A DNA stretch of 64,000 nt from Paenibacillus farraposensis (GCF_020736845.1 NZ_JAFFQR010000015.1:190240-254239); one strand, 5' to 3'; positions 26,258 to 36,648 are shown, numbered from the stretch's first letter. Numbers and translations: made by a program. The notes: generated from the sequence alone by a model not told the origin.

Positions 26258-27646
26258 TTGCGAATGATTTTATTGTCCGGAGGTTCGGGTAAACGGTTAT
26301 GGCCTTTATCCAATGTGAACCGTCCCAAGCAGTTTCTTTCTATATTGCGTCATGATGAACGTCCCGAAAGCATGCTGCAACGGATTTGGCGGCAACTAGA
26401 AGAAGCAAATTTGGCTGATAAGGCCTATTTTTCTACGAGTGGAACTCAGGCTGAGCTGATTCGAGGACAAATTGGGGAGGATGTGGTGGTCATAGAGGAG
26501 CCTGCCCAGCGTGATACCTTTCCAGCCATTTCTCTGGCTGCGGCTTACTTGCATGACGTTGCAGGTGCCTCACGCGACGAGATTGTAGGAGTCATGCCAG
26601 TGGACGGATATGCGGGAGATGAATTTTTTGAGCATCTGCGCAGACTTCCTACTATTTTAGAGCAATCAGGAAGCGATATCGCACTGATGGGCGTTGCTCC
26701 GACTGAGCCTTCAGATAAATATGGATATATCGTGCCTTCGTCATCCCCTTCGCCTGATCAGTCATTTTATAGGGTGAGCTCATTTGTTGAAAAGCCGGAT
26801 CTCATCCGTTCGGAAGCGCTAATTCGCGAAGGAGCTTTATGGAATTGCGGGGTGTTCGCTTTCAGACTTGGTTTTTTGTTGGACATACTAGAGCAAAAAG
26901 GCTTCCCGCCGCAGTATGAATCACTTTCGACAAATTATGCAGACATGTCTAAAACGAGCTTCGATATTGCGGTTGTCGAGCATACACGTAAGCTCTCTGT
27001 GCTTCCTTACCATGGAGAGTGGAGGGATCTGGGAACCTGGGACTCGCTCGTACGGGAAATGAGCTCGGAGCTAAGCGGACCCGGCTATATTTCAGAAGCT
27101 TCACACGACTCGCATATTATCAATGAACTGGAGATTCCGGTCAGCATCTGGAATGTTCCGGGCATTATCGTCGTTGCCGGACCGGATGGTGTACTCGTAA
27201 CGGATCGACAATCTTCGACAGGCATTAAAGAAATGGTAGCGGAAATTGAAATCGGCCCGCGTTTTGAAGAGCGCTTCTGGGGGAAACAAACGGTATTATC
27301 CCACCAGCAAGCGGCAGATGGATTACAGACGGTTACCAAACGTGTCGTCATTTCGGCTGGCAGATTTATCAGCTATCATGAGCACCAGTTCCGTAAAGAA
27401 GTTTGGACCATCGTCTCAGGAACCGGCAGTGTCTGTATTAATGACGTGACACAGAAGGTCAGCCCCGGTGAGGTCATCGTGGTAGAACCTGGTACAAAGC
27501 ATTCTATAGGGGCAGTAGAAGGGGATTTGGAATTCATCGAGTCGCAAATCGGACATATCGTATCGGAAACAGATATCAGCCGATATGAGTTCCCCAATCC
27601 GGTCGACGCGCATGTAGCTTCCAAATCGGGACCCAGATATTTATAA
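26258..27646 (+). CDS. Mannose-1-phosphate guanylyltransferase / mannose-6-phosphate isomerase
   Basis: 462 residues, TTG start with GAGGAAGAAGG eight bases upstream. The N-terminal nucleotidyltransferase has LLSGGSGKRLWPLSNVNRPK (nucleotide loop) and, further on, VIEEPAQRDTFPAISLAAAY, VMPVDGYAGDEFF, FVEKPD and GALWNCGVFAF. The C-terminal ~110 residues are a cupin-type PMI domain (ISYHEHQFRKEVWTIVSGTG, then GEVIVVEPGTKHSI). This type II enzyme makes GDP-mannose from mannose-1-phosphate. Its place at the end of the glycan cluster suggests that GDP-mannose (or a derivative) feeds the GTs upstream, but the adjacent regulators separate it from them. A terminator follows at 27720. Confidence 0.9.
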   Translation: MRMILLSGGSGKRLWPLSNVNRPKQFLSILRHDERPESMLQRIWRQLEEANLADKAYFSTSGTQAELIRGQIGEDVVVIEEPAQRDTFPAISLAAAYLHDVAGASRDEIVGVMPVDGYAGDEFFEHLRRLPTILEQSGSDIALMGVAPTEPSDKYGYIVPSSSPSPDQSFYRVSSFVEKPDLIRSEALIREGALWNCGVFAFRLGFLLDILEQKGFPPQYESLSTNYADMSKTSFDIAVVEHTRKLSVLPYHGEWRDLGTWDSLVREMSSELSGPGYISEASHDSHIINELEIPVSIWNVPGIIVVAGPDGVLVTDRQSSTGIKEMVAEIEIGPRFEERFWGKQTVLSHQQAADGLQTVTKRVVISAGRFISYHEHQFRKEVWTIVSGTGSVCINDVTQKVSPGEVIVVEPGTKHSIGAVEGDLEFIESQIGHIVSETDISRYEFPNPVDAHVASKSGPRYL

Positions 27647-27719
27647 ATAGACCAACAGTAGGGAGTTGGGAAGAGGGAAGAACTATTTTTTTAAGCAGCT
27701 GATTTGTATATATCAAGAA

Positions 27720-27757
27720 AAGGTATTCAGGCGTTAAAAGCGTGAATACCTTTTTTT
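27720..27757 (+). terminator. Intrinsic terminator after the manC-like gene
   Basis: AGGTATTCAGGC pairs with GCGTGAATACCT (one mismatch, G-rich foot) and is followed by a run of seven T. It lies 75 bases downstream of the stop. Confidence 0.8.
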
Positions 27758-27802
27758 CGTATAAACAGCCTGTTCGTATAATGTGAATACGAAGTACGAG
27801 GC

Positions 27803-28318
27803 TTATTGAATAAGCTTCTTGGAAATCAGCCACTCTTTTACAGCATCCGTACTGAGTTCCTTTTCAGGTGTCCATTCTATTTTATCAACCATCTTGCCCT
27901 GTCTGAATTCCGCAATAGTAGGGGTGTATTTAACGTTGTAATCCGCTTTGAATTTATTCCATTGGAGCTTGTCCTGATGAATTTTATGAACATTCAAAAA
28001 TGTAATTTTCGAGCCCAGATTGTATTCTTCGATCATCTTGTTAAATTTCGGCTCAAAGCGGTTGCAGTCACCACAGCTAGGTCTGCCGACATAGACGAAC
28101 ACACTTTGATCCTGTTGGATCAGTTTCTTAAAACCATCCATGGTAACCGCATTTAAATAATCATAGATTTCGGGATAATTGCTTTTGCTCGCTTGAATCT
28201 CTTTGTCTTTCTGTTGAATCACTTGCTCCAGGCCCTGAAATTTGAATACAGCAGAAATCGCAATGGCAATAAGAAGCAATACAATGACACTTAATCCGGC
28301 GATATATGCTTTTTTCAC
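27803..28318 (-). CDS. Membrane-anchored thioredoxin-like protein (PedC/BrcD type)
   Basis: 171 residues. An N-terminal membrane helix (YIAGLSVIVLLLIAIAISAV) places the soluble part outside the cell. A thioredoxin domain follows: the redox motif C82-G-D-C85 in VGRPSCGDCNRFEPKFN and a cis-proline at 133 (YTPTIAEF). The family includes bacteriocin transport accessory proteins such as PedC/BrcD, which help disulfide formation in exported peptides. No bacteriocin gene is adjacent here, so a general extracytoplasmic thiol role is likelier. The next gene upstream on that strand is the PTS gene, and only the 6-phospho-beta-glucosidase remnant is close. Confidence 0.85.
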   Translation of the reverse strand: MKKAYIAGLSVIVLLLIAIAISAVFKFQGLEQVIQQKDKEIQASKSNYPEIYDYLNAVTMDGFKKLIQQDQSVFVYVGRPSCGDCNRFEPKFNKMIEEYNLGSKITFLNVHKIHQDKLQWNKFKADYNVKYTPTIAEFRQGKMVDKIEWTPEKELSTDAVKEWLISKKLIQ

Positions 28319-28455
28319 AGAAATCCTCCTTTTTTTACAATATAACGATTAGTATAAATGATATTTCCAATTTTAGCTGTAACACTTGTCTCATTATGTA
28401 AGAAAAAATGGATCATGTCGCAAAAGCAACATCAGAGGATTGTGCCAAAGGCAAG

Positions 28456-28807
<352 letters not shown>

Positions 28808-28835
28808 TGGTTGATTGACTTGATATCGCCTTGGA

Positions 28836-28880
28836 CGGGCAGGACAGAGAACACCGTAAGGATGCGCTCTGCCCTGCCCG
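28836..28880 (+). terminator. Strong hairpin, former terminator of the bglA remnant
   Basis: CGGGCAGGACAGAG pairs with CTCTGCCCTGCCCG (one mismatch) around an 18-base loop and is followed by CTTTGATTT. A classical terminator stem, though the T run is imperfect. Confidence 0.6.
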
Positions 28881-28933
28881 CTTTGATTTGTAGGCCGGTG
28901 ATTGCACCCCAGAGGGCTTCACAAATTTTTCAC

Positions 28934-28963
28934 TTGTAATAATCTGAAATTTTTCTGTATAAT
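28934..28963 (+). promoter_or_regulatory. Promoter of the glycine-riboswitch/AGCS transcript
   Basis: -35 TTGTAA (28934-28939), an 18-base spacer, and -10 TATAAT (28958-28963), about 31 bases upstream of the first aptamer. Confidence 0.6.
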
Positions 28964-28993
28964 AAAAAACAATTTCATATGTCTGGTTGATGT

Positions 28994-29172
28994 TTGCGGG
29001 AGATGGAACGAACGTTCCGACCGAAGGGGCAAAACTCTCAGGTGCTTGGCTGGTACAGCAACAAGCAGGACCGTAAACGGACAGAACTCTGGAGAGACCC
29101 TTAATTGGGCGCCGAAGGTGCACCGCAGAGAACATCTGCTTAAACTCTCAGGCAAAAGGACAGAGACGCGAA
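28994..29172 (+). promoter_or_regulatory. Tandem glycine riboswitch
   Basis: Two consecutive gcvT-type aptamers. First: CGGGAGATGGAACGAACG, then CCGACCGAAGGGGCAAA, ACTCTCAGG and GGACAGAACTCTGGAGAG. Second: GCGCCGAAGGTGCACCGC, then ACTCTCAGGCAAAAGGACAG. The conserved GGAGAG, CCGAAGG and CTCTCAGG(C)AAAAGGACAGA elements are all visible. It precedes an AGCS symporter gene, and a terminator lies between them (29281-29310), so glycine should control read-through into the transporter. Confidence 0.93.
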
Positions 29173-29280
29173 TAACCTATGACAGGGGATGCCCTATTTT
29201 TTTAAAGCTATTTTAAGCTATGTAGCGGCCTGCAACCTGCGCAAAAGGGTTTTATTTTTTCGTGCCTTTAACCTCTCCAG

Positions 29281-29310
29281 GAGTCGAATCAGCGGATTTG
29301 ACTCTTTTTT
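29281..29310 (+). terminator. Glycine-riboswitch expression platform terminator
   Basis: GAGTCGAATC-AGCG-GATTTGACTC followed by six T. It lies about 110 bases after the second aptamer and 32 bases before the ATG of the symporter. Confidence 0.8.
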
Positions 29311-29341
29311 GTTTTTGAATATGCTGGAGGAGCGGGTTGAG

Positions 29342-30760
29342 ATGAATTTGGTTCATGTATTGGAAACGATTAGCAGTTGGATGTGGGGGGCGCCTCTGAT
29401 CATTCTCGTTATGGGAACGGGATTGTGGCTGACCATACGTTTAAAATTGCTGCAGGTATTGCACCTGCCTTTGGCGATCAAGCTGATCGGCAAGGCCCCC
29501 AATGAAGGCAGCGGAGATGTAAGCAGCTTTGCGGCCCTGAGTACGGCGTTGGCAGCTACAGTCGGCACAGGCAGCATTGTCGGCGTGGCGACAGCCATTA
29601 AGCTGGGCGGACCGGGCGCCTTGTTCTGGATGGTCGTGGCCGCCTTTTTCGGGATGGCAACAAAATATGCAGAAGGCGTGCTTGCCGTAAAATATCGCGT
29701 GAAGGACCGGAATGGACAATTTTCCGGTGGCCCGATGTATTATATTGAAAATGGTCTGGGGCGCCGCTTTAAGCCGCTGGCCATGCTGTTTGCCTTTTCG
29801 GGGATGCTGGTAGCGCTGTTCGGAATCGGAACGTTTCCGCAGGTCAAGGCCATTGTGTCCTCGACCGAGAACAGCTTTGGTGTTCCGCCGATTGTAACGG
29901 CGTTGATTATTGCTACCCTTACAGCACTGGTCACCATTGGAGGACTCAAAAGCATTGCCAAGGTATCAACGAAGGTCGTTCCCTTCAAAACAGGCTTATA
30001 CGTACTGATCTGTATCATCGTACTGATCCGGTTCGCGGATCAACTTCCGGCCGCCATTGCACTTGTGCTGCATTCAGCGTTTTCAACTACGTCTGCGACG
30101 GGCGGCTTTGCCGGGGCTACGATTATGCTGGCGATGCGCAGCGGGGTAGCCAGAGGTATTTTTGCCAATGAGGCAGGTCTGGGTAGCGCACCGATTGCTG
30201 CCGCAGCCGCCAAAACCAAATGGCCTGCGGAGCAAGGGCTGATTTCCATGACAGGCGTGTTCATTGATACGATGGTTATATGTGTGATGACCGGGCTGAC
30301 GCTGCTGGTGAGCGGTGTGTGGAGTGGACCTACCGATGCGGGTCTAATGACTCAGCAGGCATTTTCCAGCGCATTTCCGCTAGGCGCAGAATTGCTTACG
30401 ATCATTCTGATTATGTTTGCGTTCACGACCATGCTTGGCTGGAACTACTACGGGGAACGATGTGTTGAATATTTGCTTGGCGTCAAGTGGATTAAGCCAT
30501 ATCGTTATTTGTTCATCGCACTGGTTGCCGGCGGGGCGTTCATTAAACTGGATGCAATCTGGCTGCTCGCAGATATTTTTAACGCGATGATGGCCTTTCC
30601 AAACCTGATTGCGCTGCTTGGTTTGTCAGGCATTGTCGTTGCAGAAACTCGAATCTATATGAACTCTCTGTATTCCAACAAGAACAAGGATATCTTTACA
30701 GGTGCCAATGTAGGCGCGGCGATCCAGGTAGAAGAAAAAGGACAAACGGTTCATTTATAA
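29342..30760 (+). CDS. AGCS-family glycine/alanine:cation symporter
   Basis: 472 residues with about ten membrane helices. The AGCS fingerprint is visible: WGAPLIILVMGTGLWLTIRL at the N-terminus, then SSFAALSTALAATVGTGSIV and GVATAIKLGGPGALFWM (substrate-binding glycines), GMATKYAEGVLAVKYR, and MAFPNLIALLGLSGIV near the end. The family symports small amino acids with Na+ or H+. ATG 29342 has GGAGGAG upstream; a longer reading runs into the terminator hairpin. The tandem glycine riboswitch makes glycine the likely ligand and perhaps cargo. A terminator follows at 30766. Confidence 0.93.
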   Translation: MNLVHVLETISSWMWGAPLIILVMGTGLWLTIRLKLLQVLHLPLAIKLIGKAPNEGSGDVSSFAALSTALAATVGTGSIVGVATAIKLGGPGALFWMVVAAFFGMATKYAEGVLAVKYRVKDRNGQFSGGPMYYIENGLGRRFKPLAMLFAFSGMLVALFGIGTFPQVKAIVSSTENSFGVPPIVTALIIATLTALVTIGGLKSIAKVSTKVVPFKTGLYVLICIIVLIRFADQLPAAIALVLHSAFSTTSATGGFAGATIMLAMRSGVARGIFANEAGLGSAPIAAAAAKTKWPAEQGLISMTGVFIDTMVICVMTGLTLLVSGVWSGPTDAGLMTQQAFSSAFPLGAELLTIILIMFAFTTMLGWNYYGERCVEYLLGVKWIKPYRYLFIALVAGGAFIKLDAIWLLADIFNAMMAFPNLIALLGLSGIVVAETRIYMNSLYSNKNKDIFTGANVGAAIQVEEKGQTVHL

Positions 30761-30765
30761 ATTCC

Positions 30766-30815
30766 AAAAGGGAGTGCCCTGAGCCATCACAGGCTTGCGA
30801 GGACACTCCCTTTTT
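30766..30815 (+). terminator. Intrinsic terminator after the AGCS gene
   Basis: AAAAGGGAGTGCCCT pairs with AGGACACTCCCTTTTT (one mismatch), with a loop of about 19 bases and a T run. It lies six bases after the stop. Confidence 0.85.
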
Positions 30816-30987
30816 GGCCGTTCGCCGGGATGAACCGTCAGCGGATGGCTGTATTCCCGTCGGAGTACGCGGACAGGAGCGAATCAGCGGGAAGCTGCAT
30901 TCCTGAACCCCAAAGGGGTGAGTAACATCATATATATAACAATATAATGTAAGCGTATCTAAGTTGTTAGCAGATGGACGGCAATCC

Positions 30988-31024
30988 AAAAGGGTATCTC
31001 GATGATTGAAGAGATACCCTTTTT
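30988..31024. terminator. Bidirectional terminator before the PTS gene end
   Basis: AAAGGGTATCTC-GATGATTGAA-GAGATACCCTTTTT, a perfect 12-bp stem with A run on the left and T run on the right. Sits 17 bases before the PTS gene stop on the minus strand. The intervening stretch 30816-30987 has a small ACCCC/GGGGT hairpin and no gene. Confidence 0.9.
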
Positions 31025-31040
31025 GTGGACCTGAACTTAC

Positions 31041-32519
31041 TTACATCAACCGCTGCATTTCATCTTTCAGAATTTCAGACCGTGTACCAAATATCACCTG
31101 CAGCACACCGTTACCAAGCCTGATAATCCCCGAAGCTCCGAGCTGCTTGAGAGCTTGATCGTTAACCGCTTTGTCGTCTTTGACAACCAGCCGCAGCCGT
31201 GTAATACATGCATCGATGCTTTGGATATTGTCCGAACCGCCCAGATGGGCAAGTATTTTTGCTGCATCGTTCTCTTGACTGTCAGATAGCGCTGCTGGCT
31301 TTTCAATAGATATGGATTGGCTAGTATCTGAGAGGAGGCTGTTTTCTGCGTCATCTTCGCGTCCGGGTGTTTTGAGATTGAATTTGACAATGATAAACCG
31401 GAACAGGAAATAATATATGACGGCAAAAGCCAGACCGGCGGCAATCATTCGCAGCGGGTGGGTGGACAGCTTCATGTTGACCAAATAGTCAATGAGTCCG
31501 GCTGAAAAAGAAAAGCCAAGTTTGACATCCAGAAGATACATGATCAGGCCGCTCAGACCTGTAAGCAGTGCATGAATGCCATAAAGCAACGGTGCAATGA
31601 ACATAAAGGAAAATTCGAGCGGCTCGGTAATTCCCGTTAGAAACGATGCAAGCGCAGAACCGATGAAAATAGAAGCAACCGCTTTGCGTTTTTCAGGTTG
31701 GGCTGTATGGATGAATGCAAGGGCGGCTGCCGGAAGCGCGAACATCATAATAGGAAAGAAGCCGGACATGAACAGACCCGCCGATTTATCGCCTGCAAAG
31801 AAACGGGTCAGATCACCATGTACAACCTCGCCCGCTGCATTCGTATAATCACCAATCTGGAACCAAGCGATAGAGTTCAGTACATGATGCAGACCGAGCG
31901 GGATCAGCAGCCGATTGGCAATCATGAACACCATCGAGCCAATGCCGCCAAAACCGACAATCCAGTTGCCGAAGGCCGCAATCATATCCTGTACCGGACT
32001 CCAGATCATACCGAGCAGAACGGCCCAAATTATGGTGGTGAAGGCAGTAATCATAGGGACAAAACGTTTGCCGGAAAAGAAGCCAAGCCAATCCGGAAGC
32101 TGGATATTGTGATATTTTTTGAATAGATAAGCAGACCAACCGCCGATAAAAATGCCGCCCAGCACCCCCATATCCAGCTTAACGTCATCGGGAATATATG
32201 CAAAAATGCCCGGTACTGCCGCCAAAATCCGGATCAGCACCATATAGGCGATGACTGCGGATAGTGCGGCCACCGCATCCCCTGCCAGGCCGATCGCAAC
32301 ACCGATGGCAAAGATTAACGCCAGGTTGCCGAAGATGGCGCCTGCGCCTTGGTTCAAAAAAGGAGTGACATAATGATTCAAAAAACCGCCTACCGCAGGG
32401 CCAAGCGGAATATCCGTCTCATAGTTGATCAGAGCCAGCCCTTGCAAAATCCCCGCCGCGGGTAGTGTCGCTACCGGAAGCATTAACGATTTTCCGATTT
32501 TTTGCAGTAATTTCAGCAT
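31041..32519 (-). CDS. PTS EIICB, N-acetylglucosamine/glucose type
   Basis: 492 residues from ATG 32519. The EIIC part (~1-400) begins MLKLLQKIGKSLMLPVATLP and carries the GAGAIFGNLALIFAIGVAIG and GITEPLEFSFMFIAP signatures of the glucose-GlcNAc family. A ~40-residue linker leads to an EIIB domain at the C-terminus (~415-490) with the phosphocysteine motif DACITRLRL. There is no EIIA domain, so it depends on an EIIA elsewhere. Similarity is greater to NagP/NagE-type than to PtsG. The sugar is likely GlcNAc, but this is from family memory. Terminator at 30988. Confidence 0.85.
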   Translation of the reverse strand: MLKLLQKIGKSLMLPVATLPAAGILQGLALINYETDIPLGPAVGGFLNHYVTPFLNQGAGAIFGNLALIFAIGVAIGLAGDAVAALSAVIAYMVLIRILAAVPGIFAYIPDDVKLDMGVLGGIFIGGWSAYLFKKYHNIQLPDWLGFFSGKRFVPMITAFTTIIWAVLLGMIWSPVQDMIAAFGNWIVGFGGIGSMVFMIANRLLIPLGLHHVLNSIAWFQIGDYTNAAGEVVHGDLTRFFAGDKSAGLFMSGFFPIMMFALPAAALAFIHTAQPEKRKAVASIFIGSALASFLTGITEPLEFSFMFIAPLLYGIHALLTGLSGLIMYLLDVKLGFSFSAGLIDYLVNMKLSTHPLRMIAAGLAFAVIYYFLFRFIIVKFNLKTPGREDDAENSLLSDTSQSISIEKPAALSDSQENDAAKILAHLGGSDNIQSIDACITRLRLVVKDDKAVNDQALKQLGASGIIRLGNGVLQVIFGTRSEILKDEMQRLM

Positions 32520-32594
32520 GACCTTCTTCCCTTCATCATCGGTTTGGGAACAACATATCCGCATATGTCTGAATTTTACTACCCATTTTTTTAC

Positions 32595-32624
32595 ATCATA
32601 AAGGGGGAAATCTGACATAGTCAA
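32595..32624 (-). promoter_or_regulatory. Promoter of the PTS gene
   Basis: On the minus strand: -35 TTGACT (32619-32624), an 18-base spacer and -10 TATGAT (32595-32600). A leader of about 70 bases follows before ATG 32519. Confidence 0.55.
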
Positions 32625-32661
32625 CGATTATTTCGATATCTGGAACATTTTAAATTTGTAG

Positions 32662-32690
32662 TTGACAACGCTTACATACTTATATAATAT
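32662..32690 (+). promoter_or_regulatory. glpFK promoter overlapped by a CRE site
   Basis: -35 TTGACA (32662-32667), a 17-base spacer and -10 TAATAT (32685-32690; TATAAT at 32683 is an alternative). Bases 32663-32676, read on the minus strand, are TGTAAGCGTTGTCA, a perfect fit to the CcpA consensus TGWAANCGNTNWCA. CcpA binding there would block the -35 region, so glycerol uptake should be catabolite repressed. Confidence 0.85.
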
Positions 32691-32722
32691 CAAATTTAAG
32701 TTAATAATCGTGACGGAGACAG

Positions 32723-32786
32723 GAGAGCCACGCAGACATCCCATACCACAACACGGGAGCGGTTTGTAATGGCTTTTCTTTTTTTG
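32723..32786 (+). terminator. glpFK leader terminator (possible GlpP antitermination site)
   Basis: AGAGCCA and CAGAC pair with GTTTG and TGGCTTT, followed by a run of T interrupted by one C. It sits in the 148-base leader between promoter and glpF. In Bacillus subtilis, glp leader terminators are read through when GlpP with glycerol-3-phosphate binds the leader, which contains GGAGAC-like purine motifs; GACGGAGACAGGAGAG precedes this hairpin. Control by GlpP is inferred by analogy. Confidence 0.65.
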
Positions 32787-32838
32787 CGCGCGATGAATGC
32801 GATTAAAAATCGGGTGATCTATTGAGGAGGTAGGTTGT

Positions 32839-33660
32839 ATGTCGCCATACGCAGCCGAGTTTATAGGGACGATGATTCTGATTGTTCTGGGTAGCGGGGT
32901 GTGTGCAGGGGTATCCCTGAAAAAATCATTTGCCCACGCTTCCGGCTGGATTGTCATCGGAATGGGATGGGGGCTTGCGGTTGCGGTCGCAGTGTATGCG
33001 GCAGGTCCAATCAGCGGAGCCCATTTGAATCCGGCGGTGACGCTGGCGTTGGCATTTCAGGGTGTTTTTCCATGGCAAGACGTTCCCGGCTATATAGCGG
33101 CTCAGCTTCTTGGTGCCATGGCAGGTGCCGTGATTGTGGTGTTGCATTATTGGCCCCATTGGAAAAAGACGGAGGACGCAGCCACCAAACTCAGTGTATT
33201 TGCCACGGGTCCAGCTATTGATTATCCGTTCGCCAACGTGCTTAGTGAAATGATAGGCACGTTTATCTTTGTTCTTGCCCTACAGTCGCTTGGTGCCAAT
33301 ACATTTACAGAGGGCCTTCATCCGTTAATTGTCGGTTTTCTGGTCGTCAGCATCGGTTTATCCCTTGGCGGGACGACGGGCTATGCCATTAATCCGGCGA
33401 GGGATTTGGGCCCGCGTCTTGTCCATTATGTACTGCCGATTCCCGGCAAGGGAGCATCCGGGTGGAAATATGCCTGGGTACCCATTGCAGGTCCGTTATT
33501 GGGAGGATCTTTCGGAGGGCTATTTTACCAGGCTGTGTTTAAAGGGCAGGTGAGCCCGGCTTTCTGGATTTTGCTCGGCATTATTGTGATCGTACTACTG
33601 CTTGCTTTCCGTTTCAGTCGTAGTTACAAAAGCTCTATCACCGACAAACTAACCGTATAA
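32839..33660 (+). CDS. glpF: Glycerol uptake facilitator GlpF
   Basis: 273 residues, MIP/aquaporin family, six membrane helices plus two half-helices. The two NPA boxes are SGAHLNPAVTLAL and AINPARDLGPRL; the aspartate after the second NPAR is the glyceroporin mark, separating it from water-selective aquaporins. It lets glycerol diffuse into the cell, where GlpK traps it. GAGGAGG precedes ATG 32839. glpK follows 31 bases after the stop, so they form an operon behind the CRE promoter and leader terminator. Confidence 0.96.
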   Translation: MSPYAAEFIGTMILIVLGSGVCAGVSLKKSFAHASGWIVIGMGWGLAVAVAVYAAGPISGAHLNPAVTLALAFQGVFPWQDVPGYIAAQLLGAMAGAVIVVLHYWPHWKKTEDAATKLSVFATGPAIDYPFANVLSEMIGTFIFVLALQSLGANTFTEGLHPLIVGFLVVSIGLSLGGTTGYAINPARDLGPRLVHYVLPIPGKGASGWKYAWVPIAGPLLGGSFGGLFYQAVFKGQVSPAFWILLGIIVIVLLLAFRFSRSYKSSITDKLTV

Positions 33661-33688
33661 AATGGATTGATTTACAGAGGAGAGATGA

Positions 33689-35188
<1,500 letters not shown>

Positions 35189-35206
35189 CCTGATGGCAGT
35201 TGCCCT

Positions 35207-35252
35207 GATCCGCCAGATGGACACTTTGAAAGCAATGTCCATCTGGCGGGTC
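35207..35252. terminator. Long hairpin between convergent glpK and lacI-type genes
   Basis: GATCCGCCAGATGGACA pairs with TGTCCATCTGGCGGGTC (17 bp, one wobble) around a 12-base loop. No T run on either side, so it may be a processing or rho-type stem rather than a clean intrinsic terminator. Confidence 0.5.
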
Positions 35253-35288
35253 AAAGGATAGCCGATCAGTTGTAATCGCTGAGAGGCT

Positions 35289-36341
35289 TTAAGGTGTGTG
35301 CTGACCTTTGATCAGCATATGGTTCCAATTTTGCCGGGCTCCGCAGGAACTGCGGATGACCAGTTCCGGTTCTATCTTAATACATTTGGTCTCCATCTGT
35401 TTCTTCATCAGGTCGAACAGCACCATTGCGGCTAGACGGCCTATTTTTTGTGTGTCCTGCTTTACTGTGGTCAGAGGAGGGTCGGTATAACGACAGGCTT
35501 CTATATCATCGCACCCCACCACAGCAACATCCTCGGGAACCTGCAAGCCGCTTTCCTTGAAAGCGCGCATCGCACCAAAGGCGAGCAGATCGGTAGCCGC
35601 AAAAACAGCCTTCGGCAAATTTCCTTGCTCTATCCACGCCTTGGCGATCTGGTATCCATCTTCTGCTGCATAATCCTTGCCATACACAAACCATTCAGGT
35701 CTGACCTCAAGGCTAAACCGTTTTAGTGATGTGATAAAGGCTTCTTCTCTCTCTTTAATAACCAGGGATGGACGTTCAATGCCTATAAAACCGATATCAC
35801 GGTAGCCATTCATGTAAAAATGCTCAACAACCTTCGTGGAAATTTTCTGATTGTCAGACATAATATAGCAGGAATTGACTCCTGTTAGTTCAATATCGAC
35901 ACCGATGCAGGGAATGGGACTGGCATCGAGATCAAAAACGCTTTTTTCCACTTCATCTCCGGCAATAATAATGCACCCGTCCACCGAGAAATATTTTGAG
36001 CGAGCCAAATAGTCCTCACCAGTATCCAGGAATTTCTCATTCGAAAAAAACAGCAGATCATAACCGAGCAAGCCAATCTGTTTTTTGAAGACATTAATGA
36101 TATCTACAAAAAATGGATGGCCGAAATCGACATTCAACTTACCGGCGAATATAACACCTACCAGATTTGATTTTTTGGTAGCAAGCGTTTTAGCCGAAGA
36201 GGAGGGTCTATACCCTGTTTCCTCCATAATTTTAAGCACACGCTGCCGGGTTTCCTCGCTGATATCCGTGTAATTGTTTATAATTTTCGAAACGGTTGCC
36301 ACCGATACGCCTGCCATGCTAGCTATTGTTTTGATATTCAT
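35289..36341 (-). CDS. LacI-family regulator of the adjacent sugar ABC/BglB operon
   Basis: 350 residues from ATG 36341 (GGAGG upstream; ATG 36389 lies in the promoter). Residues 1-50 hold the helix-turn-helix [20 protein letters not shown] and the hinge. The effector domain has a typical GxDIE/DQD stretch: [20 protein letters not shown]. It lies divergent from the ABC transporter-bglB operon. AAACCGCTTT and AAACTGCTTT palindromes lie in the region between (36355-36368, 36572-36594), so it is likely autoregulated and represses the operon until a beta-glucoside or its product is present. Effector unknown. Confidence 0.92.
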   Translation of the reverse strand: MNIKTIASMAGVSVATVSKIINNYTDISEETRQRVLKIMEETGYRPSSSAKTLATKKSNLVGVIFAGKLNVDFGHPFFVDIINVFKKQIGLLGYDLLFFSNEKFLDTGEDYLARSKYFSVDGCIIIAGDEVEKSVFDLDASPIPCIGVDIELTGVNSCYIMSDNQKISTKVVEHFYMNGYRDIGFIGIERPSLVIKEREEAFITSLKRFSLEVRPEWFVYGKDYAAEDGYQIAKAWIEQGNLPKAVFAATDLLAFGAMRAFKESGLQVPEDVAVVGCDDIEACRYTDPPLTTVKQDTQKIGRLAAMVLFDLMKKQMETKCIKIEPELVIRSSCGARQNWNHMLIKGQHTP

Positions 36342-36354
36342 GAAATCCTCCAAA

Positions 36355-36368
36355 CTAAACCGCTTTAG
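36355..36368. promoter_or_regulatory. LacI-type operator near the regulator's own start
   Basis: CTAAACCGCTTTAG: arms CTAAA/TTTAG are palindromic around CCGC, and the core AAACCGCTTT fits AAANCGNTTT. It lies 14 bases upstream of the LacI gene's start codon, a position suited to autorepression. Confidence 0.6.
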
Positions 36369-36571
36369 ATATATGAGCTGTACATACAAAATGTAATAAT
36401 TACTCGTATTCTATGCTAACTTATAGAGGAGAGTCAACTGGATGATTTAAAAATTAATTTCCATATATTATGGAATGAAAACCTCATTTCAACTATGTTT
36501 CGCGTTTTTTTGATAATTCACAAATCTCTATTTACAAATGCAGATCATTTGTTACATAATGGTATTTGAAA

Positions 36572-36594
36572 ATAACGAAACTGCTTTCGTGTTA
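36572..36594. promoter_or_regulatory. Second LacI-type operator, upstream of the ABC operon
   Basis: ATAACGAAACTGCTTTCGT with a further GTTAT forms an imperfect palindrome. Its core AAACTGCTTT (36578-36587) differs by one base from the core at 36357. It lies about 60 bases before the start of the solute-binding protein gene. Promoter elements around it are not clear. Confidence 0.5.
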
Positions 36595-36648
36595 TGTGTT
36601 CGCAGGAGGCAAATGTATTTATTCTAAGATGAGATGGGGGATTCTGCA

